From Harmothoe impar (lineage: Eukaryota > Annelida > Polychaeta > Phyllodocida > Polynoidae), in contig OX381717.1 of assembly GCA_947462335.1 (NCBI GenBank), forward strand, positions 16,111,166 through 16,175,165: 64,000 bases of DNA, written 5' to 3'. Made by a program: the position numbers and the translations under genes. Below the pieces are notes generated by a model. It was given only the letters and a program-made list of their open reading frames with translations, ran no database searches and was not told the origin of the DNA. Shown here piece after piece: positions 45,201 to 53,264 of this stretch. The number at the start of each line of letters is the position of its first letter. Position 1 is the first letter of the stretch.

Positions 45201-48200
45201 CAGGCTCGGGTGTTGTCGTCGGCTTTTGAGCACCCCCAGGCGTTTGAAACCAGTGCTCACGGCTGTGTTCAGCCCCTGGACAGAGGCTGACAACTTAGCT
45301 ATATCCTCTCTCACACTAGTTAACTCCTGTTGCTGGTCCCCCACCAAGTCCCTCAGCCCAGACACTGAGATGTCGTCCTCCTCAGACTTCTGGTAGTCCT
45401 TGTCATCATACTCGTTGAGGCTGAATAAAGAGCCACACTGTTCTCTGCCTAGGGCACCTGCAGACTGTGACACCTTTACTGTGTGCCTGGTGACTCTCCC
45501 TGTGGGTGAAGTATAGGCCTCATCCTGGCTACCACCTGGCTGTTGGCCACCTGGTACAGGCTCCACTTTCTCCAGGCCTAGAGCTGCTAACTCCTCTTCA
45601 GTCATTGCTGACATGGCACAGGCCTTGCCAGTAGGTGGCTTGTGTCTATGCAGGCATGTTTTACAGGCCCTCAGACCTGACATAGTGGCTGCACAAGGTT
45701 AAACTCACAGAAAAAATACACAGGTGTGGATCCCTGTTAGATGGTCATGGTCCAGTGAAGAAGGACGACCTTGACCCTGACCTGGGGCATACAGAGCCAG
45801 CAGGCTCACATATAAACCTAAGTAAACATATATAACCAACTGTGACCAATCATACCGGTAGCATTATACTTATATAATTATGGGGTAATTATACACACAG
45901 AATAAGGCATGTTTAAAAATTGGGAGATTTCGAGCAAAATTTAGCGTTTTTTTGGACTTTGAATATTTTATATATTTGTAGCCAATGGTATTTGCTATTT
46001 TTATCAAAAGTTAGAATATTGAAACTATTCACCAATAAATCATTTTCTAGAATGATGTAGATCTGATTAAGTTACTTAGAATAACCAAGGGTATGAATTG
46101 TAGCCATTTTCTACTCTGATTCTAGCCATTTTGCACTTTATTTTTAGCTTTAAATGTAAGATTTAGACCGATTTTGCTATATTTTTTAACTTCAAAGGCC
46201 AAAAAACCTAAAAATATGCCCGGGACCCCCTATCAAAATCACTTTCATATGTTAGCAAATGATCTTAACTATTTCCTGAGAAAGTTCTGTTGAAAAAATT
46301 CTGTTAACTTTGAATACCATTTTTAGCCAATAACGCATCAAAATTATAGCAATTTATTCTTTTTCTTCCCCAAAACATCACATTTTTACCCAGAATTCCA
46401 TGGCATACAACAGTAAAATAAATTTTCAGCAAAGTGGTACATATAGCCATTCACATGTGAAGTTTTACATTTCTGTGCATAATGGTTGATATTTAAAAAA
46501 ATTATTGAAGTTTTCACACTTTTTTCTCATTTTTAGAGAAAAATTTCAATACTTTAATTTTTCAAAACTCTGTATTTAAAAAGGTATGTCGGGACCCCCC
46601 ATTTTTCTTTTCATTTTCTGTTTTTATATGATTCAGACTGTCTTTAGAAAAGAAATAGAGACATTCTGTTAACTTTGATCAAAGGGTAGCGACCCACCTT
46701 AATACAAAAAGGCGGCACCCGTTCTGACTTCTTGTAAAGTGCGAACATCATGTGCAACGTCCTGGTGGTGCCTGGCAACGGTCATTCTAAACCCAGAAAT
46801 CTGAAAGAGGCATGATATACGGTCATAATTTTGTGTTATAAGTAATGCTCGGATAAAAACTTATTATATATCATTAATTGTCTTTTTTTTGCCTGTCAAC
46901 AAGAGGGTATTCACTACCCTTAAACAGTTTCATTAGGTATTCTGTATCTTTTTTCACCACCAGTGTTTCAGCCAGAGAAGTGGACGTGTATAAGGCCTGA
47001 GTTACAAGGACCTACAGGACTCATGAATCTGGGACGTGGACGCGGAAACAACTCTTACCAAATAGATTATAGTTATGAGTAATTGAATATGCAACTAATT
47101 GGCCATCATTGATATCCAGATCATTTCAATTCGATTCTTACTATTCTGGTCTGGATTTTCCGATTATAGTATTGATTTATTTTTATTTGATATCACAGGT
47201 TTAAACTTGCTTGAAAAAAAACATGGTTAATACACTAGTAGCGCACATTTTTTTAGGTGTGGAGATTCTGAGTTATAGATGTAGCATATATGGACTATAT
47301 TTAGACCCTCTTTGATGTGTATTGATATAATGCATTTATCAATGCGATAATCAGAATTTTTTTAATGTTGGTGTATCGATTTTGGGGGTATCAATGATCT
47401 AATTGTAACCCTTTCTCAACCCTTTAATGCATTATGCCCTTTGTCATGGATACGTACTACCATCTTCAGCAACTCATCATATGTATTAAAGTGTCATGCA
47501 GACTCTAAGGGGTTTAAATGTACCAGAAGGGTCGGCATGATTAGTGAATAGACACTTATGAATGAGATAGACACTTATATATGCTGGCCCGGGAGCCACT
47601 GGCCCTTATTTTTGGGTCCGGGGCCGTAGTTTCTTCAGAATCACCTCCCCATGGGCCCAGTTGGCCTACAGGAAATTTTGGAAATTATTTGGAAGGAATA
47701 TTCTATGTGAGTATGGTCTTGCAATATGTCCTTGGAAAGAGAAAAATGTGAGCAAATGAGGTAAATTGGTCTCATTTTAACATAGATGAATCAGGCATAC
47801 AAATTCGATTTTCTTGTAGGCCCACAGTTGAAAATCTGGGCCTACAGATTTTTGGAGCTGCGGGCCCGGGTGGCCCACAGTGGTTATAGTCGGTGTCTGC
47901 CCCTCTAGACATGTTAAACCTACATTGCATGACCACAAAGCGCACATCACAGTACATTACCCTGCCCTCCCAAAGGGGTTTCAGTGTGACTGCATGATCT
48001 ACACTGGTTTCAGCACGGTTAAAAGGGGGATCTCATATGTAGGGATGGTTTAGTGAACTGTGTAGCAACAAACTTACTGCCATTTGCTAAATGGTTTGGG
48101 GAAATTAATTAATTCGATCTTTTAGCTCACCAGCATCAATAACTAACTGTACCAATGTCCTATAGGAAGTGTCACAATAATGCACAGTGCCAGTGAGTAG

Positions 48201-50230
48201 CTTGCCCACATTGCATGGGTACACTTTTATAGAGAATAAACATAAACCATGAGCCTTTATCTATTCCTTGAAGACTGAACACTAACTTATATTCTTCTCA
48301 GTGGCCAATCTTATAACGCCCTTGATGGTGATGATGAAACAGTGTACGAGGCTCTGGGAGTGCCTTGTACACATACACACAATCATGACCAGCCATGGTG
48401 GATAGTTGACTTGGGACAGAAGACTCTCATAACAGGTGTTGCTGTCACTAACCGAATTGTGAACTGTAAGAAACATTTCTACTACTATCTATGGTAATCC
48501 AATACTGTAAGTCTATGTACCTATTATGGTAAAGACCTTGCCTGCTGATTTGTTGCCCCCTATTCCTCTTTCTAACTAGATGATTTTAGCAGATCAGTAC
48601 TTCTATGGACATTGATCTCAGGGAATTGACAATAATTTTTGTTATACTATTTTTTATGAATAGCCGATCGTCTGAATAACTTCAAGATCTTTGTCGGGAA
48701 CCTGGCAGCCCCAGCTACAACATTTGTAGAGTCAGCAGATTACCAAGTCTGTGCCCACTACTGCACAACCCCTCCAGCCCGCCGCAAGTACTACACGTGT
48801 GTACATCCCATGGAGGGCAACCATGTCGCTGTGGTGCTTGTGGGATATAACAGCCTCACCCTGTGCGAGGTAGAGATCTATGCAGACACAAATGGTATGT
48901 CCGGAGCAAATAATGAAAGGATTAAGTAGTGAAAGTTCATTGATCATGATTAGTGTTTGTGAGGATCTTTTGATATCACCCTTAAAGAAGTTCCCAGAAA
49001 TTAGAAAACTATTAAAATGTCTGCCTCTTCTACTTGCTTGTAAATGAGAAAGGTAGAAAGTTCATACATATTAATAGTTTGTCAGTTCAAATGATAATAG
49101 AAAGCAAAATAATTTAACATTGCAGTTTTGATAATGCCCTCATTTGCTTGGATTGAACCATAGCTAGAAATACAATTGATGTAGGAGTACTATATACCAA
49201 GTAGATTTATAAAACTATCTTGCCAAAATCAAAATCAGTTGCAGTCACATAACAGTAACTATATATAGGGGTGAATTTTGCAAGTTGAATGAATGGAAAT
49301 GAATAAATGATCCACTCTGAGGTACACATGTATAAAATCATGTCTGTCTGCTTAAGATGCCGCTCTGCCCAGTTGGCCCATTAACAATGGTTTGAACCAG
49401 AGAATACTTTATGATAATGATGACAACACCTGCATCCAACTACATCAAATGTTGGGCTTCAAGCCATTTTCCGTAGAGGTACCTTGGGACCCGACTGCTA
49501 AGACAGGTGTCAAACCTAATACAGGCAAGTACTAACTTGATTTATTACACTCCTTGATATGAACATCAACAATGGCAAGCAGCCAACCTTGAATATGTAC
49601 AGGGTTATATTTATAGAGCTATCAATAATTAATCCTTTAATATATATCATCACTGAGGTGTAGTAATTGTGTTTTATCTACTAAGGAGCGCTGTTTTCCT
49701 ACTCCACCAGCACTATGTTAAAATTCACTGTTGTGGCTGGTTTATAGAATCCAATTAACATACTCCCCGCTAGAGAAACATGTATTTATAATAAAAGTTT
49801 CACTACCCTTGCATTGCCCTTTGTTTGCAGCCAGTGCTTATAAAAAAAGACATGCTCATTCAAAGACCAAATAAGCATGTAGAGAAGAGATGATTGTATC
49901 AGGATGTATATTAAAAGACTACTGATTTATTTATATTGTATACTTCCAGGCTACTACCACTGCAGACCATACTTTTACGTCAATGTCACCTACACCACTA
50001 GCCTCCACCTCGGTTTCTCCATGAGCAAACAGCAAGTCCACCAGAGCAGTCAGAATATATACGTAGGTGAATACTGTGAGATCATTGGTAAGATGGAGGA
50101 GGATGGTTTGACCAGAGTCCGATATGCCTGTTTCTGTGATGTGAAGTGCTGGGTGTATATCTATGTGAAACATCCACGTAACATGAATACATCTGATGGT
50201 AGACTCTGCACCATCAATGTGTATGACTAA
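21209..50230 (+). CDS. FTPL-B: secreted triple-domain F-type-lectin/F5-8C-like gene
   Basis: Nine exons give 489 codons plus stop: 21209-21266, 28323-28442, 29057-29164, 34269-34493, 46964-47078, 48302-48465, 48664-48894, 49357-49524 and 49950-50230. Phases and lengths equal FTPL-A except a terminal exon 6 nt shorter. No internal stop was seen. Order: signal peptide, unit 1 (PWLVVDL, CEVEVY), unit 2 (CTHT, PWWIVDLG, CEVEIY), divergent unit 3 (CTINVYD). A secreted glycan-binding protein is inferred from the family; binding residues are not fully conserved. About 27 kb of the 29-kb span is intron filled with repeats and transposons, including a whole retroelement in intron 4. Intron 8 starts with GC. 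AATAAA at 50485-50490 is a plausible poly(A) signal. Confidence 0.85.
21969..22914. mobile_element. ~0.95-kb element with ~60-bp TIRs
   Basis: CAACAGGGGAAAACGT, GGGATTTAGT and CAGCCACTAGGTGGCCAC at the left recur inverted at the right (22848-22914). It splits repeat R1. The interior has no convincing ORF but holds a large hairpin at 22465-22556. Confidence 0.65.
22465..22556. repeat. Hairpin with ~38-bp arms
   Basis: GTGGTTATTGCACTC...GGGGCTTGTCC pairs with GGACAAGCCCC...GAGTGCAATAACCAC. TGCA/AGTAC sequence continues towards a short loop. Confidence 0.75.
22960..24470. repeat. ~148-bp satellite array, about ten monomers
   Basis: AATCAACCTCAGGAGCATGG recurs at about 22987, 23139, 23284, 23430, 23581, 23725, 23869, 24019, 24166, 24310 and 24457. 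Each copy is followed by TTGCTAGGCAGATAAAC, CAGCTGTCTTAGCAAC and a variable G-run. The long minus-strand ORFs here are repeat translations. Confidence 0.9.
24700..26420. repeat. Composite minisatellite built on GTCGAC
   Basis: Dozens of GTCGAC(A) motifs are spaced by about 8-25 bases, in sub-blocks. 24700-25090 uses a GACAGATAGGTC unit and 25155-25315 a 21-bp GTGGTGGACGTGAGAAGGAG unit. 25330-25750 uses GGTCGACAGGTGGA types, 25750-25890 GTCGACATCTTGGCCGCCAT, and 25900-26420 GACATGGCGGC with GACTGTCGAC. Frames stay open up to about 200 codons on the minus strand only because the units lack stops. Confidence 0.9.
27420..28442. repeat. Paralogous block B: intron 1 3' end plus exon 2
   Basis: Homologous to 9160-10215 (see that entry). 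It contains the intact version of exon 2. Confidence 0.7.
28323..28442 (+). CDS. FTPL-B exon 2
   Basis: Acceptor TTTCAG, donor GTAAGT, 120 nt, phase 1/1. It encodes DAECYVDNKLLNKALGK and TVDGNRAEYD, with Arg (CGA) at the position that is TGA in FTPL-A. Confidence 0.85.
29057..29164 (+). CDS. FTPL-B exon 3
   Basis: Acceptor TTTCAG, donor GTAAGT, 108 nt, phase 1/1. Encodes NNPWLVVDL and VVFTAIT. Confidence 0.85.
29430..29825. mobile_element. Foldback element with ~147-bp arms
   Basis: The left arm (29430-29576) and right arm (29678-29825) are near-perfect inverted copies, sharing AAACAAATTATT, TGATCAAGACGGT and CCGCAAATGCCTCTATATTA. The central spacer is about 100 bases. Because the arms mirror each other, both strands show a 110-codon ORF beginning MIKTV with nearly the same N-terminus, an artefact of symmetry. 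It lies in FTPL-B intron 3. Confidence 0.8.
30110..30420. repeat. ~240-bp spaced direct repeat
   Basis: CAACCAAATTTTCTGGGGGG and the following GCTAGGGCCTAATTCAGC occur at about 30123 and 30363, nearly identical. The surrounding sequence has no recognised gene. Confidence 0.6.
31022..32995. repeat. ~605-bp tandem repeat, about 3.3 copies
   Basis: GGTAGTGCTTTAACA recurs at about 31031, 31639, 32247 (variant) and 32850. Each unit contains GCCCCAAAATA, AGGCCTTTCTAATGATAC, GAAAGAAAAATTCTTTATGA and GGGGCCCCAAACATTTCT. The ~69-codon ORFs in each unit are copies of each other with no recognised domain. Confidence 0.85.
33155..33235. repeat. GCGGGAG(C/T)CG-rich short repeat
   Basis: Imperfect GAGCGGGAGTCG units give an Arg/Glu-rich frame. 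Simple-sequence tract beside the 20-bp minisatellite. Confidence 0.55.
33266..33615. repeat. 20-bp minisatellite, about 17 units
   Basis: Units of TAGGGGCTCCACAACACGTG with ACATGACT/ACATGCC variants run in exact 20-base register. Confidence 0.9.
34269..34493 (+). CDS. FTPL-B exon 4
   Basis: Acceptor ATTCCAG, donor GTAACT, 225 nt, phase 1/1. Encodes QILVGDTFDAATFDP, GRYVLIFRQ and LRICEVEVY. Confidence 0.88.
34610..34855. repeat. Repeat R1 (copy 3), left part
   Basis: Satellite-like monomers (TTTTGCTAGGCAGATAAAC, CCACTGAATTCCTTTGG) lead into ATATGTTGTGACTTC. This copy is interrupted at TTAA by the transposon at 34860-46698 and resumes at 46703. Confidence 0.75.
34968..35050 (-). repeat. Retroelement terminal repeat B2
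   Basis: ATAAAGCTGACCTAACTG through TTTGGGTAGATTTAACCA, nearly identical to 35273-35355. Confidence 0.8.
35075..35275 (-). repeat. Retroelement terminal repeat A2
   Basis: Matches 45710-45900 from GAAAAAATACACAGGTGTGG to TTATGGGGTAATTATA, with a few indels. Confidence 0.85.
35273..35355 (-). repeat. Retroelement repeat B1
   Basis: Internal copy of B (see 34968-35050), directly adjoining A2, giving the B1-A2-B2 arrangement. Confidence 0.8.
35424..36131 (-). pseudogene. Pol copy 1: RNase H domain, no recombinase
   Basis: The 235-codon frame carries the RNase H catalytic pattern: Asp in AEIFCDSSSRG, Glu in NVQEVWPVVMAL, Asp in IWFDNTQV and Asp in VVADFISR. After PPYSL the sequence diverges from copies 2 and 3, has an unrelated tail to a stop at 35424, and no tyrosine recombinase follows. 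A 40-bp tandem duplication (about 36101-36180) separates it by frameshift from the RT frame. Confidence 0.75.
36124..36702 (-). pseudogene. Pol copy 1: reverse transcriptase palm with YIDD
   Basis: Contains AKAYRS (rest of motif A), LSFGLASAPW and NYIDDF, the RT catalytic motifs, then the connection region. It is preceded in frame by TGA (36703-36705) immediately after the motif A Asp and followed by a 40-bp duplication that shifts the frame. Confidence 0.8.
36703..37260 (-). pseudogene. Pol copy 1: RT N-terminal region
   Basis: A 185-codon frame that includes VRPITDCKGPLHASIN and ends LAVVD at a TGA. This is the finger region leading to RT motif A. Confidence 0.75.
37366..37860 (-). pseudogene. 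Pol copy 1: ORF2 N-terminal part
   Basis: Frame opens MASPGPVMSA and closes at TAG (37366-37368) after DEQD; copy 3 has TAT (Tyr) there. It is Ser/Val-rich with acidic clusters and no recognised domain. It joins directly onto the truncated recombinase of copy 2. Confidence 0.65.
37865..38644 (-). pseudogene. Pol copy 2: truncated tyrosine recombinase
   Basis: The reading frame starts near DRHRLEVEL, includes an N-terminal SAM-like stretch (KSQWKHFYEFCARYNL), shifts frame around 38510, and continues as the 191-codon frame 38544-37969. GLLRKAH holds the first catalytic Arg. After a TAA the frame runs to ISSHSV, the start of the H-x-x-R box, where it is cut by the tandem junction. The second Arg and the Tyr nucleophile are absent. 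Confidence 0.65.
38541..39234 (-). pseudogene. Pol copy 2: RNase H domain
   Basis: Same catalytic Asp/Glu/Asp/Asp pattern as copy 1. A 101-bp deletion relative to copy 3 (bounded by a shared AGA) removes the end of the RT connection and the 40-bp duplication, breaking the frame upstream. Confidence 0.72.
39236..39718 (-). pseudogene. Pol copy 2: reverse transcriptase palm
   Basis: Carries NYIDDF and LSFGLASAPW. It stops early (TGA near 39236) because of the 101-bp deletion. One residue after YIDDF differs from the other copies (Met for Thr). Confidence 0.78.
39719..40276 (-). pseudogene. Pol copy 2: RT N-terminal region
   Basis: Identical in translation to copy 1, ending at the same TGA (39719-39721). 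Confidence 0.75.
40382..40876 (-). pseudogene. Pol copy 2: ORF2 N-terminal part
   Basis: As copy 1 with one substitution (Tyr for Asn in the CAxGLGLD segment) and the same early TAG (40382-40384). Confidence 0.65.
40881..41660 (-). pseudogene. Pol copy 3: truncated tyrosine recombinase
   Basis: Same structure, frameshift and cut at ISSHSV as in copy 2. The 191-codon frame is 41560-40985. The junction into the next MASPGP frame occurs at CTGTCA. Confidence 0.65.
41557..42264 (-). pseudogene. Pol copy 3: RNase H domain
   Basis: Full RNase H catalytic pattern. Its frame runs out of register after PPYSL into a 35-residue out-of-frame tail where the recombinase frame should begin. Confidence 0.75.
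42257..42835 (-). pseudogene. Pol copy 3: reverse transcriptase palm with YIDD
   Basis: Same motifs as copy 1, with the 40-bp duplication (about 42234-42313) causing the frameshift into RNase H. Confidence 0.8.
42836..43393 (-). pseudogene. Pol copy 3: RT N-terminal region
   Basis: Ends LAVVD at TGA (42836-42838). The Asp codon is GAC here and GAT in copies 1 and 2, so the TGA is shared despite a neighbouring silent change. Confidence 0.75.
43451..44179 (-). pseudogene. Pol copy 3: ORF2 with its original 5' end
   Basis: The 242-codon frame starts MCLAPYSEKDC and includes MASPGPVMSA at residue 63, the point where the tandem copies begin. It closes at TAG (43451-43453) in the same frame as the RT N-terminal frame at 43393, so a single stop separates them. 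No domain recognised; it probably belongs to the N-terminal part of Pol. Confidence 0.65.
44520..45683 (-). CDS. Retroelement Gag-like protein with CCHC knuckle
   Basis: 387 codons, the first ORF of the element. The N-terminus has CKTC and a later Cys. A helical stretch (DLVGDQQQELTSVREDIAKL) could form a coiled coil. A strongly basic run near residue 195 (RRHRRRRRRAKR) follows a Ser-rich segment. The C-terminus has CYSCKYGDHKAPNC, a CX2CX4HX4C zinc knuckle preceded by further Cys residues. This is the usual Gag layout of DIRS/Ngaro elements, for packaging element RNA. No internal stop. The next frame (44179) is in a different register. Confidence 0.75.
   Translation of the reverse strand: MSGLRACKTCLHRHKPPTGKACAMSAMTEEELAALGLEKVEPVPGGQQPGGSQDEAYTSPTGRVTRHTVKVSQSAGALGREQCGSLFSLNEYDDKDYQKSEEDDISVSGLRDLVGDQQQELTSVREDIAKLSASVQGLNTAVSTGFKRLGVLKSRRQHPSLGPVPGHPVPSLPVPGRHMSDSSLSSESSGTRRHRRRRRRAKRVVNVDITRYLPDGQDKPRSFAQLNSCLCSLLERHVEKGTEDALKLLSHMRYLSDRSAEVIYDLSYLLECDAAVRSLASSDGMQVLAYGIQPLINQFLGLRSLKTGGGGGTAPPTSGKSKWAKEKAARSGGGDGGGDGFPCWYYNFKSCDEASCNKPHVCYSCKYGDHKAPNCPNIKKQAQKLAA
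45710..45900 (-). repeat. Retroelement terminal repeat A1 (5' end)
   Basis: See 35075-35275. It lies just upstream of gag on the minus strand and likely carries the element's promoter, though no core motif was identified. Confidence 0.8.
46703..46790. repeat. Repeat R1 (copy 3), right end
   Basis: AAAGGCGGCACCCGTTCTGA continues copy 3 of R1 after the nested insertion and matches 14985-15030 and 24535-24590. Confidence 0.7.
46964..47078 (+). CDS. FTPL-B exon 5
   Basis: Acceptor ACCAG, donor GTAATT, 115 nt, phase 1 in and phase 2 out. Encodes FQPEKWTC, LMNLGRGRG and NSYQIDY. The donor choice (GA before GTAATT) joins in frame to exon 6. Confidence 0.75.
48302..48465 (+). CDS. FTPL-B exon 6
   Basis: Acceptor TCTCAG, donor GTAAGA, 164 nt. 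Encodes ALDGDDETVY, CTHT, QPWWIVDLG and VAVTNR. Confidence 0.87.
48664..48894 (+). CDS. FTPL-B exon 7
   Basis: Acceptor GAATAG, donor GTATGT, 231 nt, phase 1/1. Encodes DRLNNFKIFVGN and LTLCEVEIY. Confidence 0.87.
49357..49524 (+). CDS. FTPL-B exon 8, GC donor
   Basis: Acceptor CTTAAG, 168 nt, phase 1/1. The donor reads ACAG then GCAAGT, the consensus for GC-AG introns; FTPL-A has GTGAGT. Encodes LPSWPINNGLNQ and NDDNTCIQL. Confidence 0.75.
49950..50230 (+). CDS. FTPL-B exon 9 (terminal)
   Basis: Acceptor TTCCAG, TAA at 50228-50230. Encodes GYYHC, an NVT sequon, RYACFCDVKCW and CTINVYD. Two residues shorter than FTPL-A in the middle. Confidence 0.87.
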
Positions 50231-50484
50231 TGCTACTACAACCAGAATAAGAACCCAGATTTTAATGAGGGTCAGGCTATACTGAAACTCCATTTAGAGA
50301 CTCAGCCCAAATGACAGCAGACTTTGCACTGTCAACATTTGTGACTCATGTTAACCATTATTATTATATTTTGAAATATTAACATATACAATGGTGTTAA
50401 GCTGAGAAATGTAGTCCTAATGAATGCTACATATTGACCCTTTCTGTCACTATTTGGTTTCCTGGGTTGAGGAGGGTAACATGT

Positions 50485-50490
50485 AATAAA
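50485..50490 (+). promoter_or_regulatory. Candidate FTPL-B poly(A) signal
   Basis: AATAAA about 255 bases after the stop codon; no other copy lies nearer. Confidence 0.45.
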
Positions 50491-50769
50491 CTGTCTGAAA
50501 TTAGGCACTGATCCTGGAGGACACCTGCCTAATCTTCCAGTACCAGAAACTCCACCAGAATGTTAAACCTCCAGTGTGAATACAGTGTTCTTCTATCATA
50601 TTCACTATTGGCTTGACTTATTCTTCTCTCAGGTAATAGCCTGTATTCATAAGGATTCTAATTGTATATAAAAGAAGCCTGAGAGTAACTTTAGCTCGTG
50701 TGTATGTGGTTGATATTATTAAAGGGTGTGATTTACATGGCTTAGGTACATACAAAAATTGGCCATATC

Positions 50770-52480
50770 TATCACAATGCATGATATGAGTATGTAAAAT
50801 ATAGTTAGCAACCAGACTTGGACCAGCTGTATATAGGTTTGACAGTTTATGTAAGGTTCATCGATATAAAGATGCACTGCCCTGCCTCAAATTGTAGCTT
50901 TTAAGGCTTTTAAGGCATTATCTGTAACCTAGTCTTATAGAATTAGGATGTATATATCCACCCTGATGTTTTTGGGACTCTTGCTCTTATGTGACTGACT
51001 TGTCTGGCTCATCCAGCTTATTTTTGCCTCCACACAAGTATTAATGCAACACCATTAGCAACTGTTACTACACGGGCATGAAGCATAAACAGGCATGATA
51101 AGTGATTTGTATGTATGTTTGCAGATTCCTTTATTTAGACTGACTAAATCAAGGAATTGACATAAATATATATACAACTCACTTATTATGCCCAGAAAAT
51201 GTTATGTTTATGCTTTATGCCCTTGTAGGTATAATGTATTGTTTGGAAGATGTAGCATTTGCAACAATACATACATAGGTTATGCAGGTCCCACTGTTCT
51301 GGGCAATCATTGGATCAAACAGGTGGCAGCTAACCAGGACTCCAATGTCAGGGTGGGACACAGAGCCCTACAGCTATTCAGCATACACTCTGAGACAGGT
51401 TTTCACAGCATCAGCCAATCATTAAAACTGATTTGTGATCTTTCTTACAAATCAGTGGAATACACTAAAGCTGTAAACTAATAGGTAGATATCCCTTCTA
51501 ATGACATGTGGATGTACCCCCCTCCCTCCACCTGTTACACAAGCTGTGCAGTGTGGGAGCAATCATGAATGATGGCCCCCACCTCCCCCTCTCCACGTGA
51601 AGACCATGAAAGCCCTAATAATGCTGTGGACCTAGACAGAAATATCAATGGTTTTGATTATTTATCTAGAGTTTGTGTTTGATGTAGCCTTAGTGACAAT
51701 ACATGTATAGTTTAGATGACTATTTTGATGAATGAAAATCAAATAAAAATAATTCTATTTGGATCAAAATCAGATGTCTCTGTTTGGTTATTAAAACTGA
51801 ATAATGCATTTATCTAAACAGATGTTCTTTGAAATACCAACATTTTCTAAAATTGTTGGGAATCGCTTTTTGGTAAATGGCTCAATTAGTAGCCTTAAAA
51901 TTCTAAATAGTCCCATGTCACATTTTGAAGAGCCTAGAGTTATTGATACAAATAGTTATCTTCTGGAATCCTAAGCCGTACATTTTAGATGGACAGATAT
52001 ATGCACACTTGGATAACTATGAATAGATAGTAATTTCAAAGTATTATGAACCACATTATACTGTACATGATTTATTTACTGGCAAAACTCAGGATATATA
52101 GGGATTTAGTTGTCAAGTGTCTGTTTTAAAGCTACAAACAAAGGAATTTGAAACGTTCTCACCTTTCCCTCAAAGGATCATCAAATTAATAAACAATACA
52201 TAGGAAACCACCCAAGCCTTTCAAAGACTTTAAATATGAAGAAACTTCCTAGAAAATACCGGGCAGCGGCAGTTGCTGGTGACGCACACAGAGTCAGACA
52301 CAGCTGGTTCCCAGGTTACCCATAAACATTACAGTGTCTCTCCACGTTTCAATTAGCATTATTGCAGTCAAATATTCATTAAGATTTTCTTGGAAGCTCT
52401 AGGTATAGAATCGGTAGTAACACACCAAGCGTACTCTATCATTAGGCTGCTGAACCTGATGTCAAACAGTAAATGTAAGT
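50770..52480. repeat. 3'-flank block shared with FTPL-A (copy B)
   Basis: Homologous in ordered blocks to 19620-20700, showing that the duplication included downstream sequence. The 97-codon ORF at 51188 has no family motif or splice context. Confidence 0.65.
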
Positions 52481-53264
52481 TAATGTTATTTCCTTTTTCT
52501 TTGATGTTTAAGGATTCCAGGGTAACCCAGCTTACAAAACGGAGTTATCTCATATCAAAATAATGTTTTTAATCATAATGTCAGATAAGGTCTTGCCATA
52601 CTAGGGAACCATAGGGACATGTTATATAACGTTGTATAACCTTTGTTTGTTTACTGAAAACCTACCCCTTTTCTGTGATCCAGTACATTAATTAGGCTTC
52701 TTAGGCATCAACCCTTCCTAGGCTGCGTGATGCTTATATACACTGTAGGTGTGATGGATGATGGATAAATGCAGCGGAGAAATGTAGAGGAGAAGCTGAG
52801 AGGGTTCTATGTCTGTCTGATGTGTTGTGCCTATGTCTGGTTGTACTTCTGTCATATCGGGCCATCGTCAATTAGCGTTACACTAATATCGGAGATTTGA
52901 TATGCAAGATAGTAAGTAGCACTACAATCAGCAATAAGGTGTGTAGTTCAGGTTTATTGTACATATGGCATGCAATGTTCTGCACCTAGTACCCTACCCA
53001 GCTCTTTCTATGTAGCCGGTAGTGTGCTCTCCTTATAAACAAATACAGTGGTGCAGCGCCAGTAGTGGCAGGTGTAGGTACCAGGTAACTGGTCTGTAAA
53101 TGCATTGGACTCGACTTATAGGCGGTGACAATGCAAAGGTATGTGATATCCTTGTAAAATACAGGTTGATTAATAGTGGTTAAGCATTCATAATATCACA
53201 CTTGCAGGCGTTCTTTGCATTTGCATGGCGTGTACTAATATCACTTTGGGCTGGGTCAGGTGGA

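Larger units (their letters stand above)
34968..45905 (-). mobile_element. Ngaro-like tyrosine-recombinase retroelement with split direct repeats and triplicated pol
   Basis: On the minus strand the order is A1 (45900-45710), gag, ORF2/RT/RNase H/partial YR repeated, B1 (about 35355-35273), A2 (35275-35075), B2 (about 35050-34968). A-ORFs-B-A-B split direct repeats are diagnostic of Ngaro/PAT YR retroelements. The absence of a recognisable methyltransferase between RNase H and YR favours Ngaro. No target duplication is seen; ATAA occurs at both outer ends and at the internal A/B junction, consistent with recombinase-mediated integration. Stops, frameshifts and YR truncation make this copy non-autonomous. 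Confidence 0.8.
34856..46702. mobile_element. TTAA-flanked DNA transposon (14-bp TIRs) hosting the retroelement
   Basis: TTAA at 34856-34859 and 46699-46702 flank GGTGGGTCGCTACC and its exact reverse complement. Without the nested retroelement the element would be about 0.9 kb (34860-34967 plus 45906-46698), AT-rich and without ORF, so non-autonomous. The TTAA duplication suggests a piggyBac-type transposase supplied in trans. Related fragments lie at 15965-16750 and 17767-17880. Confidence 0.75.

Noticed and set aside
44520..45683. Gag as a host CCHC zinc-finger gene
   Set aside because: It lies between the element's A1 repeat and ORF2 on the same strand, in the usual Gag position.
51188..51481. 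97-codon + strand ORF
   Set aside because: Lies in the 3' flank of FTPL-B, has no recognisable family or splice sites, and has no matching ORF in the paralogous flank of FTPL-A.
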